In this document: piece after piece, positions 22,070 to 32,545 of the stretch
Layout: every line of letters begins with the position of its first letter
Numbering within the stretch: the stretch's first letter is position 1
DNA from: Paragorgia papillata
Lineage: Eukaryota; Cnidaria; Anthozoa; Scleralcyonacea; Coralliidae
NCBI GenBank assembly: GCA_035771165.1
Contig: JAWNZC010000100.1
Location: 2,925,501-2,989,500 of the forward strand
Direction: 5' to 3'
Length of the DNA: 64,000 bases
Translations under genes and position numbers: made by a program
Notes under the pieces: model-generated
Database searches by the model: none
Seen by the model: only the letters and a program-made list of their open reading frames with translations
Told to the model about the DNA's origin: nothing

Positions 22070-22360
22070 TTACAGGACCTTCTGAATCCACAATGTAGAA
22101 ATCGGTGTTGACCCATTTATACCCGCCGTATCGGCACTGGAGTTGTATAGCCCCATATTGTGGATCTTAGTTCCGATGTATGCAGTGAGGGTTACATGTC
22201 GGTTCTTGACTGCGTTTCTTCGAGGAAGACCGCCAGAATCGAGATTTCCTGGAAACATTTTCCTGAACATTCTCACTGGCAGGATATTGCCTTGCGCGCC
22301 TGTATCTATTTTTACTTTGAGCTCAGCTCGCATTCTACTACTGCTACATTTGACTTTCAA
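22070..22360 (-). pseudogene. Aspartic protease, Ty3/Gypsy copy 1
   Basis: The retropepsin active site VKIDTGAQGNILPV is present, followed by RMFRKMFPGNL. Upstream ELKVKI and downstream hydrophobic stretches fit a retropepsin of normal size, although the C-terminal half shifts frame towards 22070. Confidence 0.8.
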
Positions 22361-22399
22361 ATGGGTGTACGTTTCATCTTGTGTTTCTGAATGAATTGG

Positions 22400-22714
22400 T
22401 TACCAAGTGTTGATGTCTGATATCGTGATGCTTTCTATTGTTAATTCGTCGAATTGATCTCCGTAATCGTTAAATTCGTTCTTTCTGATCTCATGTAAAT
22501 CCCGTCTGGTAACTGCCTTCTGGCGGGGTTGCTTCTTTCGGCTTCTCGGGAAGGATTGGCTTGTTTCTGGCAAGTCAGTCAATATAGATCTACACACTTT
22601 TTTCCAGTGATTCAACTTTTTGCATCGACGACATCTTGTCCCATGCAGGACATTAATCTCGAGATGACAGAATGGTAACCTCCGCACTTACGACAGCTTT
22701 CATCTTTTCGCACT
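22400..22714 (-). pseudogene. Nucleocapsid zinc knuckle region, Ty3/Gypsy copy 1
   Basis: A CCHC knuckle CRRCKKLNHWKKVC (C-x2-C-x4-H-x4-C) is visible. A probable first knuckle (CRKCGGYH) lies just upstream in another frame, so a frameshift splits the pair. The basic tail is followed by an acidic Asp/Glu stretch before protease. Confidence 0.8.
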
Positions 22715-23290
22715 TCATGCACTGCATGTGGCTTCTTCGCGCTGTCCTTGTGCTAACTCCTTCATGTGTAGGATAGTCGCTTCGTGGGTATTTCCGAGCT
22801 CAGTTGCTTTCTCGAGTGTTAGCGATTGATCCATGGCTAGAAGCTGCTTTTGTAACTCATTGTGAAACGTTCCCGCTATTAATTGCTCTATCACTCCATC
22901 TTCAAATTCCTTCTCATCTCGTAGATTGCATTTAAATGCTTGTAATTTCAGTCTTGAAACGATCACGTCGATATACGTACTTTCACTCTCTTGTTGTCTG
23001 AATTTTTGTAAGTACAAATGGGCTACGCGAAAATTTTCTCTTGGTTGAATTTGGGAAATAAATTTGCTCCATACAATTTTTGGGTCTTTTTGATCTGCTT
23101 CGTTAAGACTCCACGAATTAAGCATTTTGATACCATTAGCGCCGGTGAATAATAAGATATGGTCTACTTGCTTTTCTTTCTTTATGTCTTTAACCGAGAA
23201 GTAGAGTTCGCGCTGTTGCTTGAACATTTTAACGGCACAGCCTTGATCTGGGTTTGGCCAGTCCATACGAGGTGTAATCGACTCAGACAT
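22715..23290 (-). pseudogene. Gag (capsid) open frame, Ty3/Gypsy copy 1
   Basis: A 191-codon frame from ATG at 23290. It is rich in charged residues and includes WSKFISQIQPRENFRVA and FRQQESESTYIDVIVSRL, typical of Ty3-type capsid, ending before the knuckles. Start choice: first ATG, about 340 nt after the primer binding site. This is the best-preserved frame of the element but is cut from the nucleocapsid by a frameshift. Confidence 0.85.
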
Positions 23291-23632
23291 TTTTACTCTT
23301 GTCGTACGTGAGAAGTCGCTTTACATTTATACAATTATTATTTAGTTTTTCACGTTCTCGCTATCGAAATCTCGAATATTTGAGTTCTATCGGCGACGGG
23401 TTTTAAAGTGTTAAGTTCACTGAAGCGAAGCACGGTACAAAGTTCACACTTGCACGCAGGTTATTATTTGCGCAATTTTCGAACGAAGTTTTAAGATAAG
23501 TATACTGTATGTCGTGGCTGTTTTCGCTTAGAAGTCGTCTTCATGCCTGATTGTATTCGGGAGTTTTCTTCTTCTAATTCTTGGTCTTTGTAAATGACTT
23601 GCAAAACTCTATCCAACAATCTAACATAAGGT

Positions 23633-23672
23633 GATCCAACCGCTGCCACCATGTAAAAGATTCGATCTATAA
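23633..23672 (-). repeat. Primer binding site and 5' LTR remnant, Ty3/Gypsy copy 1
   Basis: On the minus strand, TATAGATCGAATCTTTTACA (same end as the 3' LTR) is followed by TGGTGGCAGCGGTTGGATC, which starts with TGG as tRNA-primed binding sites do. Homology to the LTR stops after about 21-23 bp at AAGCGCATGG, so the 5' LTR is truncated. Confidence 0.8.
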
Positions 23673-24008
23673 GCGCATGGTTGTTTACCAGACATGGCCA
23701 GACATCCTGGTAAAAAATTATTATCCGTTAGGTACATTTCTCCGACACTTGTAGCTTTTTAAAAGCTTTTCGCGCGTATTTATTTACACGACCAGCAAGA
23801 ACGTATTCATAATACCATTCTTCGTAAACTTTGTAAAGCTCGGAGCTAAAGTAAGCAAAATATTAGCTTTAAAGTAAGTAAACTAATTCGGGCAATCGCT
23901 TCCGACACTAACCACCTTAGCTTTGAGCTTTTGTTTACAATTGTGAAATTTCGTTGGTCCATATACACGAAGGGAATGGAATGTGTGGCTCGTTTCAGCA
24001 GACGTACG
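23673..24008. other. No gene recognised between two elements
   Basis: Unique AT-rich sequence from the truncated LTR to the TTA duplication of the next element. Confidence 0.4.
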
Positions 24009-25799
24009 TTAAGCCGGTTTTCCACTAGGCGACATTTTTCGCGCGAAGCGACTTTTTCTTTTGTCTCATGAGCTCTGAACTGGAACTAATCAGAAATCTA
24101 TTGAATGGACAATTTGCATTATCGCAATGCATGCTGGTAGTTGAGGTACGGATTCACTTTCAGGGGAAATGGCCGGCGTCAGACGAGCATTTAGCCTGAA
24201 AGATTAATTCACTGTTTTAGCGGTATTTTCTTTCCCGAATGAGAGATTTTTACTTCTCGTTAGGACAGGTAGGTTATGAATTATGTTTTGTGTAAATGAG
24301 AGCGAAACCGCTTTTGAAACTGGCGAGAAAATTACTTCAGAGTTGTCGATGGAGTGAAGAACGTTCGACCAAAACCATGCTTGAAGAAAGAACTTTTTGC
24401 ACATTTCTAGGTGAGTAAAGAAATCGATTGCTGTACAGTAAGCCATTTGGCCTCACATTCATGCATATGTAGTAGATCTATTCAGATCGTATAGTTGATG
24501 CCCTTGTAAATGTCTCTTCTCTGCATTTTCGCTGGTTGAAATTGACAAGGCTTTGAAACAGCTCACGACACTTGTTGTTGGAATAGCATCACCTCGTCAT
24601 GCTTTGTTTTGATTTGTTTTGCATGAAAAAAAAACTTGTTTCACTAGCCACTGTTCACGTATTTTACAAAAACTCCGAGTGCAAAGTGATTTCGGTTTCA
24701 CTTGTGTTTTGGTCTTTGCTTTTGGTCTTTGTTTTTCTTCTCTTCCCTTTTGTACTGGTGAAAATACTGTATACATTTTAGTGTGGTGTAAAATACAGTA
24801 CAATAGGCTAAAATAATTGTTCTAACGTTAATTCTATTCGACTGTTGAGTCACAGAGCCCTAGTCGTCGTTTTTAACCTATAGCTATAAATTGATTCAAT
24901 ATTATATAAACTGTAGGCAGATATTTAAACTGTTAGGTAGCTAGCTGAATGCTGTAAATTTCTAATTAAACTGTAAGTCTGAATTAGATATCCAATAATA
25001 ACTCTTTGCATTTAAAACTTGGGGACTTTGGTTTTTTTTTACAAAGTCTCATCTGTGATCTGTGCCTGTGGCACCAGCTGCAGGGGGGCGGGGGGGGGGC
25101 AAGCTTCCCCTATTTGTCACACGGACCGTTAGTGTGAAATTTGATGAGAAACAGGGGGAGAAGAATAATTAATGTTAGCAAAATTGCAGATATTTTTCCA
25201 TGTTTATTAATAACATCCAGTGGCATAGCCAGGGTCTTGAGATGTGGGGGCGCAAGAACCTCAAATTCCTAGAGGTTGGGGGGAGCATGCCCCCTGGAAA
25301 ATTTTGGATTTCTACGGTCTCTGAAACACTATTTCCTGCATTTTGAGGCAAGAATTTAAGAGTACAGTAATCCAAAAGCCATAAATTACATAATTCTGTT
25401 GAAATCAAACCAGAACATAGAATGATACACATCAGAATATCTTTAGATTTACATGTATTTATAAACCAGTCGTAAATGTAAAAACAAGTTGGAGGCATTT
25501 TGTATAGACCTTAGTATTGTAATTTATAGCATAGCATGCCTGCTAAATATATAACACATTACTAGTCTCCTCACTTGGCCTTAAAACAATGTGCCCCCCC
25601 TGCAAGTTTCTCAATGGATTTAAACTTTTCATGAGAACGGTCTTGGAGACCATTGGGGGGTGACCACCCAACCCCACCCCCCTTGAATGCTACTGATAAC
25701 ATCACCATGTTGCATTCTGCAAAACTTAAGTCACTTGCATGATGATGGCTAATTGAGTTTTCCTATAAATGTCTAAGAATGTTTTTGAAAAATAATGTC

Positions 25800-25826
25800 T
25801 ACGATATACAGCATGCCCTCAGACCC

Positions 25827-25857
<31 letters not shown>

Positions 25858-25862
25858 ACACC
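25800..25862. repeat. Poly-C and (CA)n tract
   Basis: A run of about 19 C followed by CA repeats. Polymorphic simple sequence inside the Harbinger-like element; the Pro/His-rich translation across it is not a gene. Confidence 0.95.
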
Positions 25863-26062
25863 AATATGCCAGTCCTGCCAGTGCCTTGCACTCTTGTATG
25901 GGCCAAATGGGAATGGACATTAACCTGTTTTGAAGGAAGTCCAGCCATGTTATCTAAACCCTCAAAACTTGTGACACTACAGATATGTTGTGTCAAATAA
26001 CCAGATCTTTCTCCAGGAGACCACACCTACTGTGAGCCTAGAAGGGCATAAAAATAATTATT

Positions 26063-26299
26063 CTAAGGGAAATTATTAGTGCCTGTGTCAGTGACAGTGT
26101 CCTCCACTTTTCCATTTTCTTTTGACTTGGCAGTTATTGGATCCACTGTATCTTTACAGTCTTTCACAGGTGGGACTGAGAAAGTCATAAAAAATGTTTC
26201 ATAATTTGAAAACCCAGAGTGCAATTCCCATTTTTTATTACTGTTTTTGAAACATTGAACTGAAAATGTTTGCTGTTCTACTTTCTCCCTTAGACTCAT
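26063..26299 (-). CDS. Possible fragment of a transposase N-terminal exon
   Basis: A 78-codon frame in the central part of the Harbinger-like element, starting with ATG. It contains KWELHSGFSNYETFFMTF, which resembles the FYTGLxNxxxF block ahead of DDE_Tnp_4-type transposases, then an acidic/Thr-rich tail. No DDE residues are visible nearby. The resemblance is from memory and short; it may be chance. Confidence 0.3.
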   Translation of the reverse strand: MSLREKVEQQTFSVQCFKNSNKKWELHSGFSNYETFFMTFSVPPVKDCKDTVDPITAKSKENGKVEDTVTDTGTNNFP

Positions 26300-27332
26300 A
26301 GAGCCAAAATTTCATCATAACCATATTAGATTTTATTTTTCTCTGGTCCAGTATCCAACTCAATATTTGTGTGCTCTGATTGACTCAGTGGCAAGCAGTT
26401 TGTTTCCTCCTATCCAGATCTTGCAACCAAACAGTTTAAATATATGCCTACAGTGCATTCTTTACATGTTAAAACCACTCTTAGTACTACAGTTTATATT
26501 GAATCAATTTATAGCTATAGGTTAAAAACGATGACTAGGGCTCTGTGACTCAAGTCGAATAGAATTAACGTTAGAACAATTATTTTAGCCTATTGTACTG
26601 TATTTTACACCACACTAAAATTTATACAGTATTTTCACCAGTACAAAAGGGAAGAGAAGAAAAACAAAGACCAAAACCCAAGTGAAACCGAAATCACTTT
26701 GCACTCGGAGTTTTTGCAAAATACCTGAACAGTGGCTAGTGAAATAAGGTTTTTTTTCACGCAAAACAAACCAAAACAAAGCCTGACGAGGTGATGCTAT
26801 TCCAACAAGTGATCGTGAGCTGTTTCAAAGCCTTGTCAATTTCAACCAGCGAAAATGCAGAGAAGAGATATTTGCCAGGGCATCAAGTATACGATCTGAA
26901 TAGATCTACTACATATGTATGAATGTGAGGCCAAATGGCTTACTGTACAGCAATCGATTTCTTTACTCACCTAGAAATGTGCAAAAAGTTCTTTCTTCAA
27001 GCACGGTTTTGTTCGAACGTTCTTCACTCCATCGACAACTCTGAAGTAATTTTCTCGCCAGTTTCAAAAGCGGTTTCGCTCCCATTTACACAAAACATAG
27101 TTAATAACCTACCTGTCCTAACGAGAAGTAAAAATCTCTCATTCGGGAAAGAAAATACCGCTAAAACAGTGAATTAATGTTTCAGGCGAAATGCTCGCCT
27201 GACGCCGGCCATTTCCCCTGAAAGTGAATCCGTACCTCAACTACCAGCATGCATTGCGATAATGCAAATTGCCCATTCGAACAAAAGAAAGTCGCTTCGC
27301 ACGAAAAATTGCCTAGTGGAAAACTGGCTTTA

Positions 27333-28370
27333 GTTGAGTGTTAGCGAGTCATAAGAACGTCTGCGAAGACGACTACCCATAAGGGAGCTAAAACGCAAAT
27401 TTGGGTGGTTTCAGCCCGGATTTCTAGATATCGTCATTTACTCCACATTTTGTCGCTACATTTGTCTGTGGTGAATTTTTGTCCAGATTTTTGTTGACAG
27501 CTCGAATTTCTGTCGAAATCTCTGTCGACGATCTCGACAAGATATTAATTAATATATTGATTTTCATTTTCATGATTTCTTCTGTTTTTATTCAGCTAAA
27601 CCTGGTAAATACAAATCTCCTACCGTTTCTTCTGCTTTTGTCACCACAAACACTGCCAATTCAGTCTACTCTTTTCAGATTGTTTTTCTCGTCGGTTTCT
27701 TACTTTCTTCGTTGTTGACAAAATATGACAAGGCATCATTCAGTTCTCTTCAAGATCTAAGAAGCCGTTTATTTCAAAATTTCTTCATCGTTCTCTCTCG
27801 AGTTAAGTAGAATACACCAGAGCAGAAATCTTTACCGGCTTTGAACAGTTTCAGGACATATCCTTGTTCTTTCAGTTGCATTTCTGTCGGCATTGTTTTC
27901 CGTCTTCATCGTAATTTGTAGGGTTTTTCAGTGTTTTTAAGTCGTATTTATTGTTGCCTCTTCTCGCTGCCATATATCGTCTTAGCCTTCTTTCTTTGGT
28001 CTTTTTTCATAGTAATGTTAATGTACATTTTAGCTGAAACGATTTTTTCTGGCAAAGATTTCTTTCAGGTCATGATCGTTTAAAAATTATTTCATAATCC
28101 AACCGAACTTTAGTACGTAATCCAACCGAACTTATAATTTGCTGACATAAATTTAAATAATTTGAATAATATAACTGGTTAGTTACCAGTATCTTGCTAT
28201 TTGAACCGCGCCAGTTGTGGATTTGATAATATATATATATATAAACAGGTTTCAGAATTACTTTCAAGTTTTCATCTCGCGTGTAATTTCGCATATATAG
28301 ACGGTGTCCACGCATGCCGAGATTAGCACCCTCACCTGGCTCCGGGACTTCGGCCCTACGCCCGGGCTCG
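27333..28370. other. No gene recognised
   Basis: AT-rich sequence. There is a TGTCGAAAT-type word cluster near 27450-27545 and a short tandem of AATCCAACCGAACTT near 28097-28133. The open frames at 27479-27718 and 28070-28315 lack motifs. Confidence 0.4.
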
Positions 28371-28665
28371 GGGATTATATGGCACCTTTTATTACAAAAT
28401 CAATCTTGTATTTCTTGGTCTTCGCTTCGTGTAACTTCGTCAAAACACCGGACTAGCATTATTTTCTGCTGTTTCTTTCACGTATGTGTACTAAAATTTA
28501 CTTTTGTAATGTTTATCGTCATTTATTTAATTTATTTTTGTCGATTTGCAGCAATAACTTCCTTATTAGCATTTTTTTTTTGTTTCTAATCGTAGGGCAT
28601 TAACAATTTTCATAATGCCCGTGGGCATTACCGAGAAATCTCGACACGTCAGCGGCTATAGGTGT
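28371..28665. mobile_element. Crypton-related non-autonomous remnant
   Basis: GGGATTATATGGCACCTTTT starts a block that matches 9450-9610 (TTATTACAAAATCAATCTTG, TTTCTGCTGTTTCTTTCACG, ACTTTTGTAATG). Its right part, TAATGCCCGTGGGCATTACC then GACACGTCAGCGGC, resembles the right flank of the Crypton at 52168-52225 (GTATTGCCCACGGGCGATAA, CCACGTCAGTAGCC). It looks like a deletion derivative. Confidence 0.5.
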
Positions 28666-29128
28666 CGCATTACATTTGGAAACGTGTATCTTAAAACATG
28701 CTTTAATATTTTGTTTTCCCGATACAAAACCGACTAGGTTTCTCCCATGGTACCATGGTAAAGCAAGGAAAACGCATATTAATTCTGCTTATGTCAGCGC
28801 AATCAAAATATATTCATCAGGAAGGAAGACTACTCGATTATTAACAGTTGAAGAAATGGTTGTCGCTTTTGCTCAACGCGAAAGTTCTTTCAACACTGGA
28901 TGCTGAAAGCGAATTCTCGCAAATACCACTTGACGAAAAGTTTTTACCGATCGCTTGTTTTAATAATTAATGTTTAGCATTTGACTCGATGTCCCAGGTA
29001 ATTCGGGCGAATTCTCGAACATCCACTTTAATCGAGTGGAATGCCAAATGTTACTTGTATATACCCAATTCTACTCTCGGCATTAATACATTATACATAC
29101 ACAACTCGTGGCCAAACCTTGGGAACGA
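28666..29128. other. No gene recognised
   Basis: AT-rich sequence with a 76-codon open frame at 28676-28906 (+). It lacks recognisable domains or splice context. Confidence 0.35.
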
Positions 29129-29260
29129 CTTCAGTAGCTCAGCATCAGAGCACTACACTAGCATCGCAGGGTCGCGGTTTTAATTCCTAATCGGAAAGCC
29201 TTGAATTGATGTTGCATTTTTCGCAACTGGTTCCAGTTTGGTCTTATAATGTATATAATC
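29129..29260 (+). mobile_element. tRNA-derived SINE-like remnant
   Basis: TCAGTAGCTCAGCATCAGAG fits a pol III A box (TAGCTCAG..CAGAG). GGTCGCGGTTTTAATTCC about 35 nt later fits a diverged B box. The sequence continues with TTGATGTTGCATTTTTCGCA. A CCA-free, non-folding acceptor stem and diverged B box argue against a functional tRNA. Confidence 0.45.
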
Positions 29261-29464
29261 TATACTCGAAATTTTCCTTCACCAAAATAACTTAGAACAT
29301 TAGTTTAATTGAGGAAATGCCAAATTTTACTTGTGTTTGAGACTATCCTTATTTTAGCAAATCTGTTTGATTCAATATACAACTGACGAGTAAGCTGTAC
29401 AAACATAATGCGCTCAAAATCAAATTTGCTAATATATTATTTAACGATATATCAGTAGACGAAC
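29261..29464. other. Short non-coding flank of the next exon
   Basis: No feature seen; it would be intron if the exon at 29465-29563 is real. Confidence 0.35.
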
Positions 29465-29563
29465 CTGGTTTAGCATACGCAGGATAAACACCCCCACAAG
29501 ACTCCGCTGTCACTGTGAGGTTTGCAATTGCAACGGTTGCATTAGGATGGATAACATTTCCTT
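29465..29563 (-). CDS. Candidate 99-nt extracellular-type exon
   Basis: On the minus strand TTTCTAGTTTGTTTTAG precedes 29563 and GTTCGT follows 29465. The exon is 99 nt with phase 1 at both ends, and the frame contains NATVAIANLTVTAESCGG with two potential N-glycosylation sites (NAT, NLT). The acceptor is good, the donor weak. Matching phase and strand with the LDLa exon at 8361-8582 would permit in-frame joining across a 21-kb intron full of transposons. That is conjecture. The domain is not recognised. Confidence 0.4.
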
Positions 29564-29565
29564 CT

Positions 29566-30074
29566 AAAACAAACTAGAAAACAAGAAATTCAATAAGGAA
29601 TAACTAAGAGACTGGAGTAAAACATAAGCAAACGAAAACGAGGTAACACAGAAACCGATGCATGGACAAAGACACAACCAAAAGAAAGAAATATTTAAAT
29701 TTTTTCCATTTAGAAGTGACAAAATTAGACGTAAATGAAAAAATAATGTTTTTTGTTTAATCATCTCTATTTAACTTGTTTTAATTCAATCACTTAGCGT
29801 CTGTAAACATTGTTAACATCTACTTCCGGAAATTGTTAAAGCTGTCCTTCCATTACCACCAATATTCCGTATAACCAGCCACACTTTGTCGAAAGGCAGA
29901 TAATTATTCGTAATATTACAATACAAGTAGTATATTCTTAAAGTAAAACTAGTTTTCAGAGCAGCATGTACCTTTCCAACTTTTATAAATGTCAGAAATG
30001 TATATGCATCTCTGGTTATACATAGAAATAAATTTACTTTTGCCAGAAACTTATGTTTTCACCTCTGAGTCTCA
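29566..30074. other. No gene recognised
   Basis: AT-rich sequence upstream of the tetranucleotide tract. Confidence 0.35.
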
Positions 30075-30360
30075 ATCTGTCATTTGTTTGTTTGTGTCTC
30101 TGCCTGTCTGTTTGTGTGTCTGTTTGTGTGTTTTTCTGTCTGTTTGTTTGCCTGTCTGTTTGTCTGTCTGTTTTGTCAGTTTCTCTGTCTGTTTGTCTGT
30201 TTGTCTGTCTCTTTGTCTGTTTGACTGTCTCTTTGTCTGTTTCTTTATTTTTCTGTCTGTCTGTCTGTTTGTCTGTTTGTCTGCATGTTTGTCTCTTTGT
30301 CTGTATTTTGTCTGTTTGTTTGTTTGTTTGTTTGTTTGTTTGTTTGTTTGTTTGTTTGTT

Positions 30361-30399
<39 letters not shown>

Positions 30400-30780
30400 T
30401 TGCCTGTCTGTTTGTCTGTCTGTCTGTCTGTTTGTTTGTTTATCTGTTTGTTTGTTTGTTTGCTTGTTTGCCTGCCTGTTTGTCTGTTTGACTGTCTGTT
30501 TGTCTGTTTCTTTGTTTTTCTGTCTGTCTGTTTGCCTATTTGCCTGTCTGTCTGTTTTTCTGTCCGTTTGTCTGTTTGTCTGTCCGTTTGTCTGTCTGTA
30601 TGTCTGTCTGTTTTGTCAGCTTGTATGTCTGTTTGTCTGTTTTTTCTGTTTTTTCTGTTTGTCTGTTTGTCTGTCTGTTTGTCTGTTTGACTGTCTGTTT
30701 GTCTGTTTGTATGTTTCTTTGTATTTCTGTCTGTCTGTTTGTCTGTTTGTCTGCATGTTTGTCTCTTTGTCTGTATTTTA

Positions 30781-30812
<32 letters not shown>

Positions 30813-30846
30813 CCTGTCTGTCTGTCTGTCTGTTTGTTTGTTTGTT

Positions 30847-30917
<71 letters not shown>

Positions 30918-30965
30918 GTGTCTGTCTGTGTGTCTGCTGGCTGGCTGGCTGGCTGGCTGGCTGAC
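30075..30965. repeat. (TCTG/TTTG)n tetranucleotide tract, about 890 bp
   Basis: Almost the whole stretch is TCTG and TTTG tetramers, including a pure (TTTG) block at 30316-30363 and a pure (TCTG) block at 30862-30917, ending in (CTGG)6. The long Cys/Leu/Val/Ser-rich frames on plus and Gln/Thr/Asp-rich frames on minus are translations of the repeat. Confidence 0.98.
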
Positions 30966-30972
30966 ATTTAAA

Positions 30973-31510
30973 TGGCTTAAAAATATGGACCAAGGTCTTA
31001 ATTCGGTAGTCTTTTTAGACTTAGCCAAAGCATTTGATACTGTAAACCATTATATTCTGCTTGATAAATTATGGTGATATGGAACAACTCAACAGTCCTT
31101 GACTTGGTTTAAATCATCTGATCTGTGCAATCGTACTCAAATGTGTCAGTAGAGGTAATGGCTGTCTATCTAGCAGTCGAGTAATTAATTGTGGCGTTCC
31201 GCAAGGCTCTATCCTTGGTCCATTAATGTTCTTGTTTATATTAATGATGAAATTATCTACCGTGTTGTTTACAACATTCTAGTGCTCGAATGTATGCTGA
31301 TGACACGAATATCACAACAACCGGAGCATCACTACAAGAAATAGCTTATCTTGCAAACCAAGATCTAAAAAATGTTAATGAATGGTTGAAGGCAAACAAA
31401 CTTAATATTAATTCCACAAAAACAGAGCACATGTTTATTGGAGCTGATCATAGTCTGGCCAAAACTAGAAATATACCTTATTTAGTTAACAACAAAGATT
31501 CAATATTCAT
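30973..31510 (+). pseudogene. LINE reverse transcriptase fragment
   Basis: It reads SVVFLDLAKAFDTVNHYILL (RT block with catalytic Asp), then INCGVPQGSILGPLMFL, then ARMYADDTNITTTG (YADD) and WLKANKLNINSTKTE. The three blocks are in different frames. They match RT of CR1/L2/Jockey-type LINEs. It begins immediately after the tetranucleotide tract and lacks both ends. Confidence 0.88.
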
Positions 31511-32207
31511 TGGCTACTTGTTTCTTTATTTTCTATTGTTTTTCTTATGTGAAATTTCTCTTGGCTTTGTCAAGTCAGTATTTTAATAGTATTATAAATA
31601 CTGTTGCTGTTGTCTATTATATAAATTATGAGTTGTGACTTGAGAGTGTCCTCTGACACTGTCAACCTCGACACTGACAGCATTTATACAGTATTCTTTT
31701 TGATCTGACAGATATTCTCAGCCTCACGTTTCTTGTCTTGTATGTTTGAATACGAGTTTGAATATACATGTATTTTAGTAATGAATGAATCCCTTAAAGT
31801 TTTGACTCCACACTGAAGTTTGTGTGGAGTACTGGAGTTAAAGTCAAAACTTATAAAGTGGTCTTTTGCATCTTGTTTGACATGATGCATTTCACAATGT
31901 TTATGGGTCCTACATGTAGTTTGCCAATCTTTGGTGTAATTGCTTTCGATATAAGGGTTATTGTATCTTATGTAAAACTGTAAAGTAAATATTTGCCTAT
32001 GGCGTAAACATTATTTGTGATTACTGAGTTTTTGCGTCGACATTGCTATAGCAACGTAGACGTTATGCACCGGTATTCGCACTTGACTGGGTATTCGCAC
32101 TTTTGTGACGTATTCAAATTCATCAGCGAGCGAAACGTTCGGAGCGATATTAGAGGAGGTGTTCCGATGTTTGCCGATGTGGCAACGAAGTAAATGATCC
32201 AGTAAAT
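31511..32207. other. No gene recognised; possible promoter region at its end
   Basis: AT-rich sequence becoming more CpG-containing after 32040. A small hairpin CAGTGTGGAGT-like pair lies near 31800-31835. The last 150 bp precede a candidate first exon. Confidence 0.35.
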
Positions 32208-32325
32208 ATGGCGTCTATCTGCTTTCTGTTTATGTGCTTCGTCCATCCTCATTCGGCTTGTCTGCGAACGATTGAATCAGTGAAAACGAGTTGTTTCTTT
32301 CGATTTCGGGAATATTTTTATCAAG
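32208..32325 (+). CDS. Candidate first exon (ATG to splice donor)
   Basis: ATG at 32208 opens 39 codons ending at CAAG|GTAAGG (donor 32326). The N-terminus MASICFLFMCFVHPHSACL is hydrophobic enough to be a signal peptide or membrane segment. The region upstream has CpG-containing words. No continuation was found: the next 10 kb are LINE, satellite and Gypsy sequence. It could be the 5' end of a gene whose next exon is distant, or a chance frame. Confidence 0.35.
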
Positions 32326-32342
32326 GTAAGGAACTATAGTTA

Positions 32343-32510
32343 TAGTAAGTAAGTAAGTAAACTTTATTTTAGCAGGGTAGCCCATTCAGCTATAGCTGGT
32401 ATCCAGAGGGGCCCTGCATACAAAACAGTTACAATTTGTATGATAATATGATATAAAATAGATTACGATAATTACAAATAAATAAATGAATAATTAAAGA
32501 AATAAATAGG

Positions 32511-32545
<35 letters not shown>

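Larger units (their letters stand above)
18178..23672 (-). mobile_element. Ty3/Gypsy LTR retrotransposon, copy 1 (degenerate)
   Basis: Order on the minus strand: 23-bp 5' LTR remnant, primer binding site, gag, zinc knuckle, protease, RT, RNase H, integrase, polypurine tract, 3' LTR. RT before integrase is the Ty3/Gypsy order. Many frameshifts, an 822-bp insertion in RT and loss of most of the 5' LTR make it inactive. No env-like frame was found. Confidence 0.92.
24012..27329. mobile_element. Harbinger-like DNA transposon with about 0.85-0.9 kb inverted repeats
   Basis: Ends read AGCCGGTTTTCCACTAGG and CCTAGTGGAAAACTGGCT, flanked by TTA on both sides (24009-24011, 27330-27332). A TWA 3-bp duplication is characteristic of PIF/Harbinger. 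The arms run about 24012-24917 and 26488-27329 and pair over most of that length. They contain mirrored open frames (24204-24446 minus, 26935-27177 plus) that are a by-product of the repeat. The 1.57-kb centre has a (C)n(CA)n tract and one plausible exon. Transposase catalytic motifs were not recognised, so this copy is probably non-autonomous. Confidence 0.85.

Noticed and set aside
25175..25498. 107-codon minus-strand frame in the Harbinger-like centre
   Set aside because: No domain, low-complexity flanks and no splice context; it looks like non-coding repeat sequence.
24204..27177. Conserved 80-codon frame present twice
   Set aside because: It occurs once in each arm of the Harbinger-like inverted repeat, so conservation reflects the repeat rather than protein selection.
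30053..31028. Long open frames (over 300 codons) on both strands in the tetranucleotide tract
   Set aside because: They are translations of (TCTG/TTTG)n; 4-bp periodicity without stops opens several frames at once.
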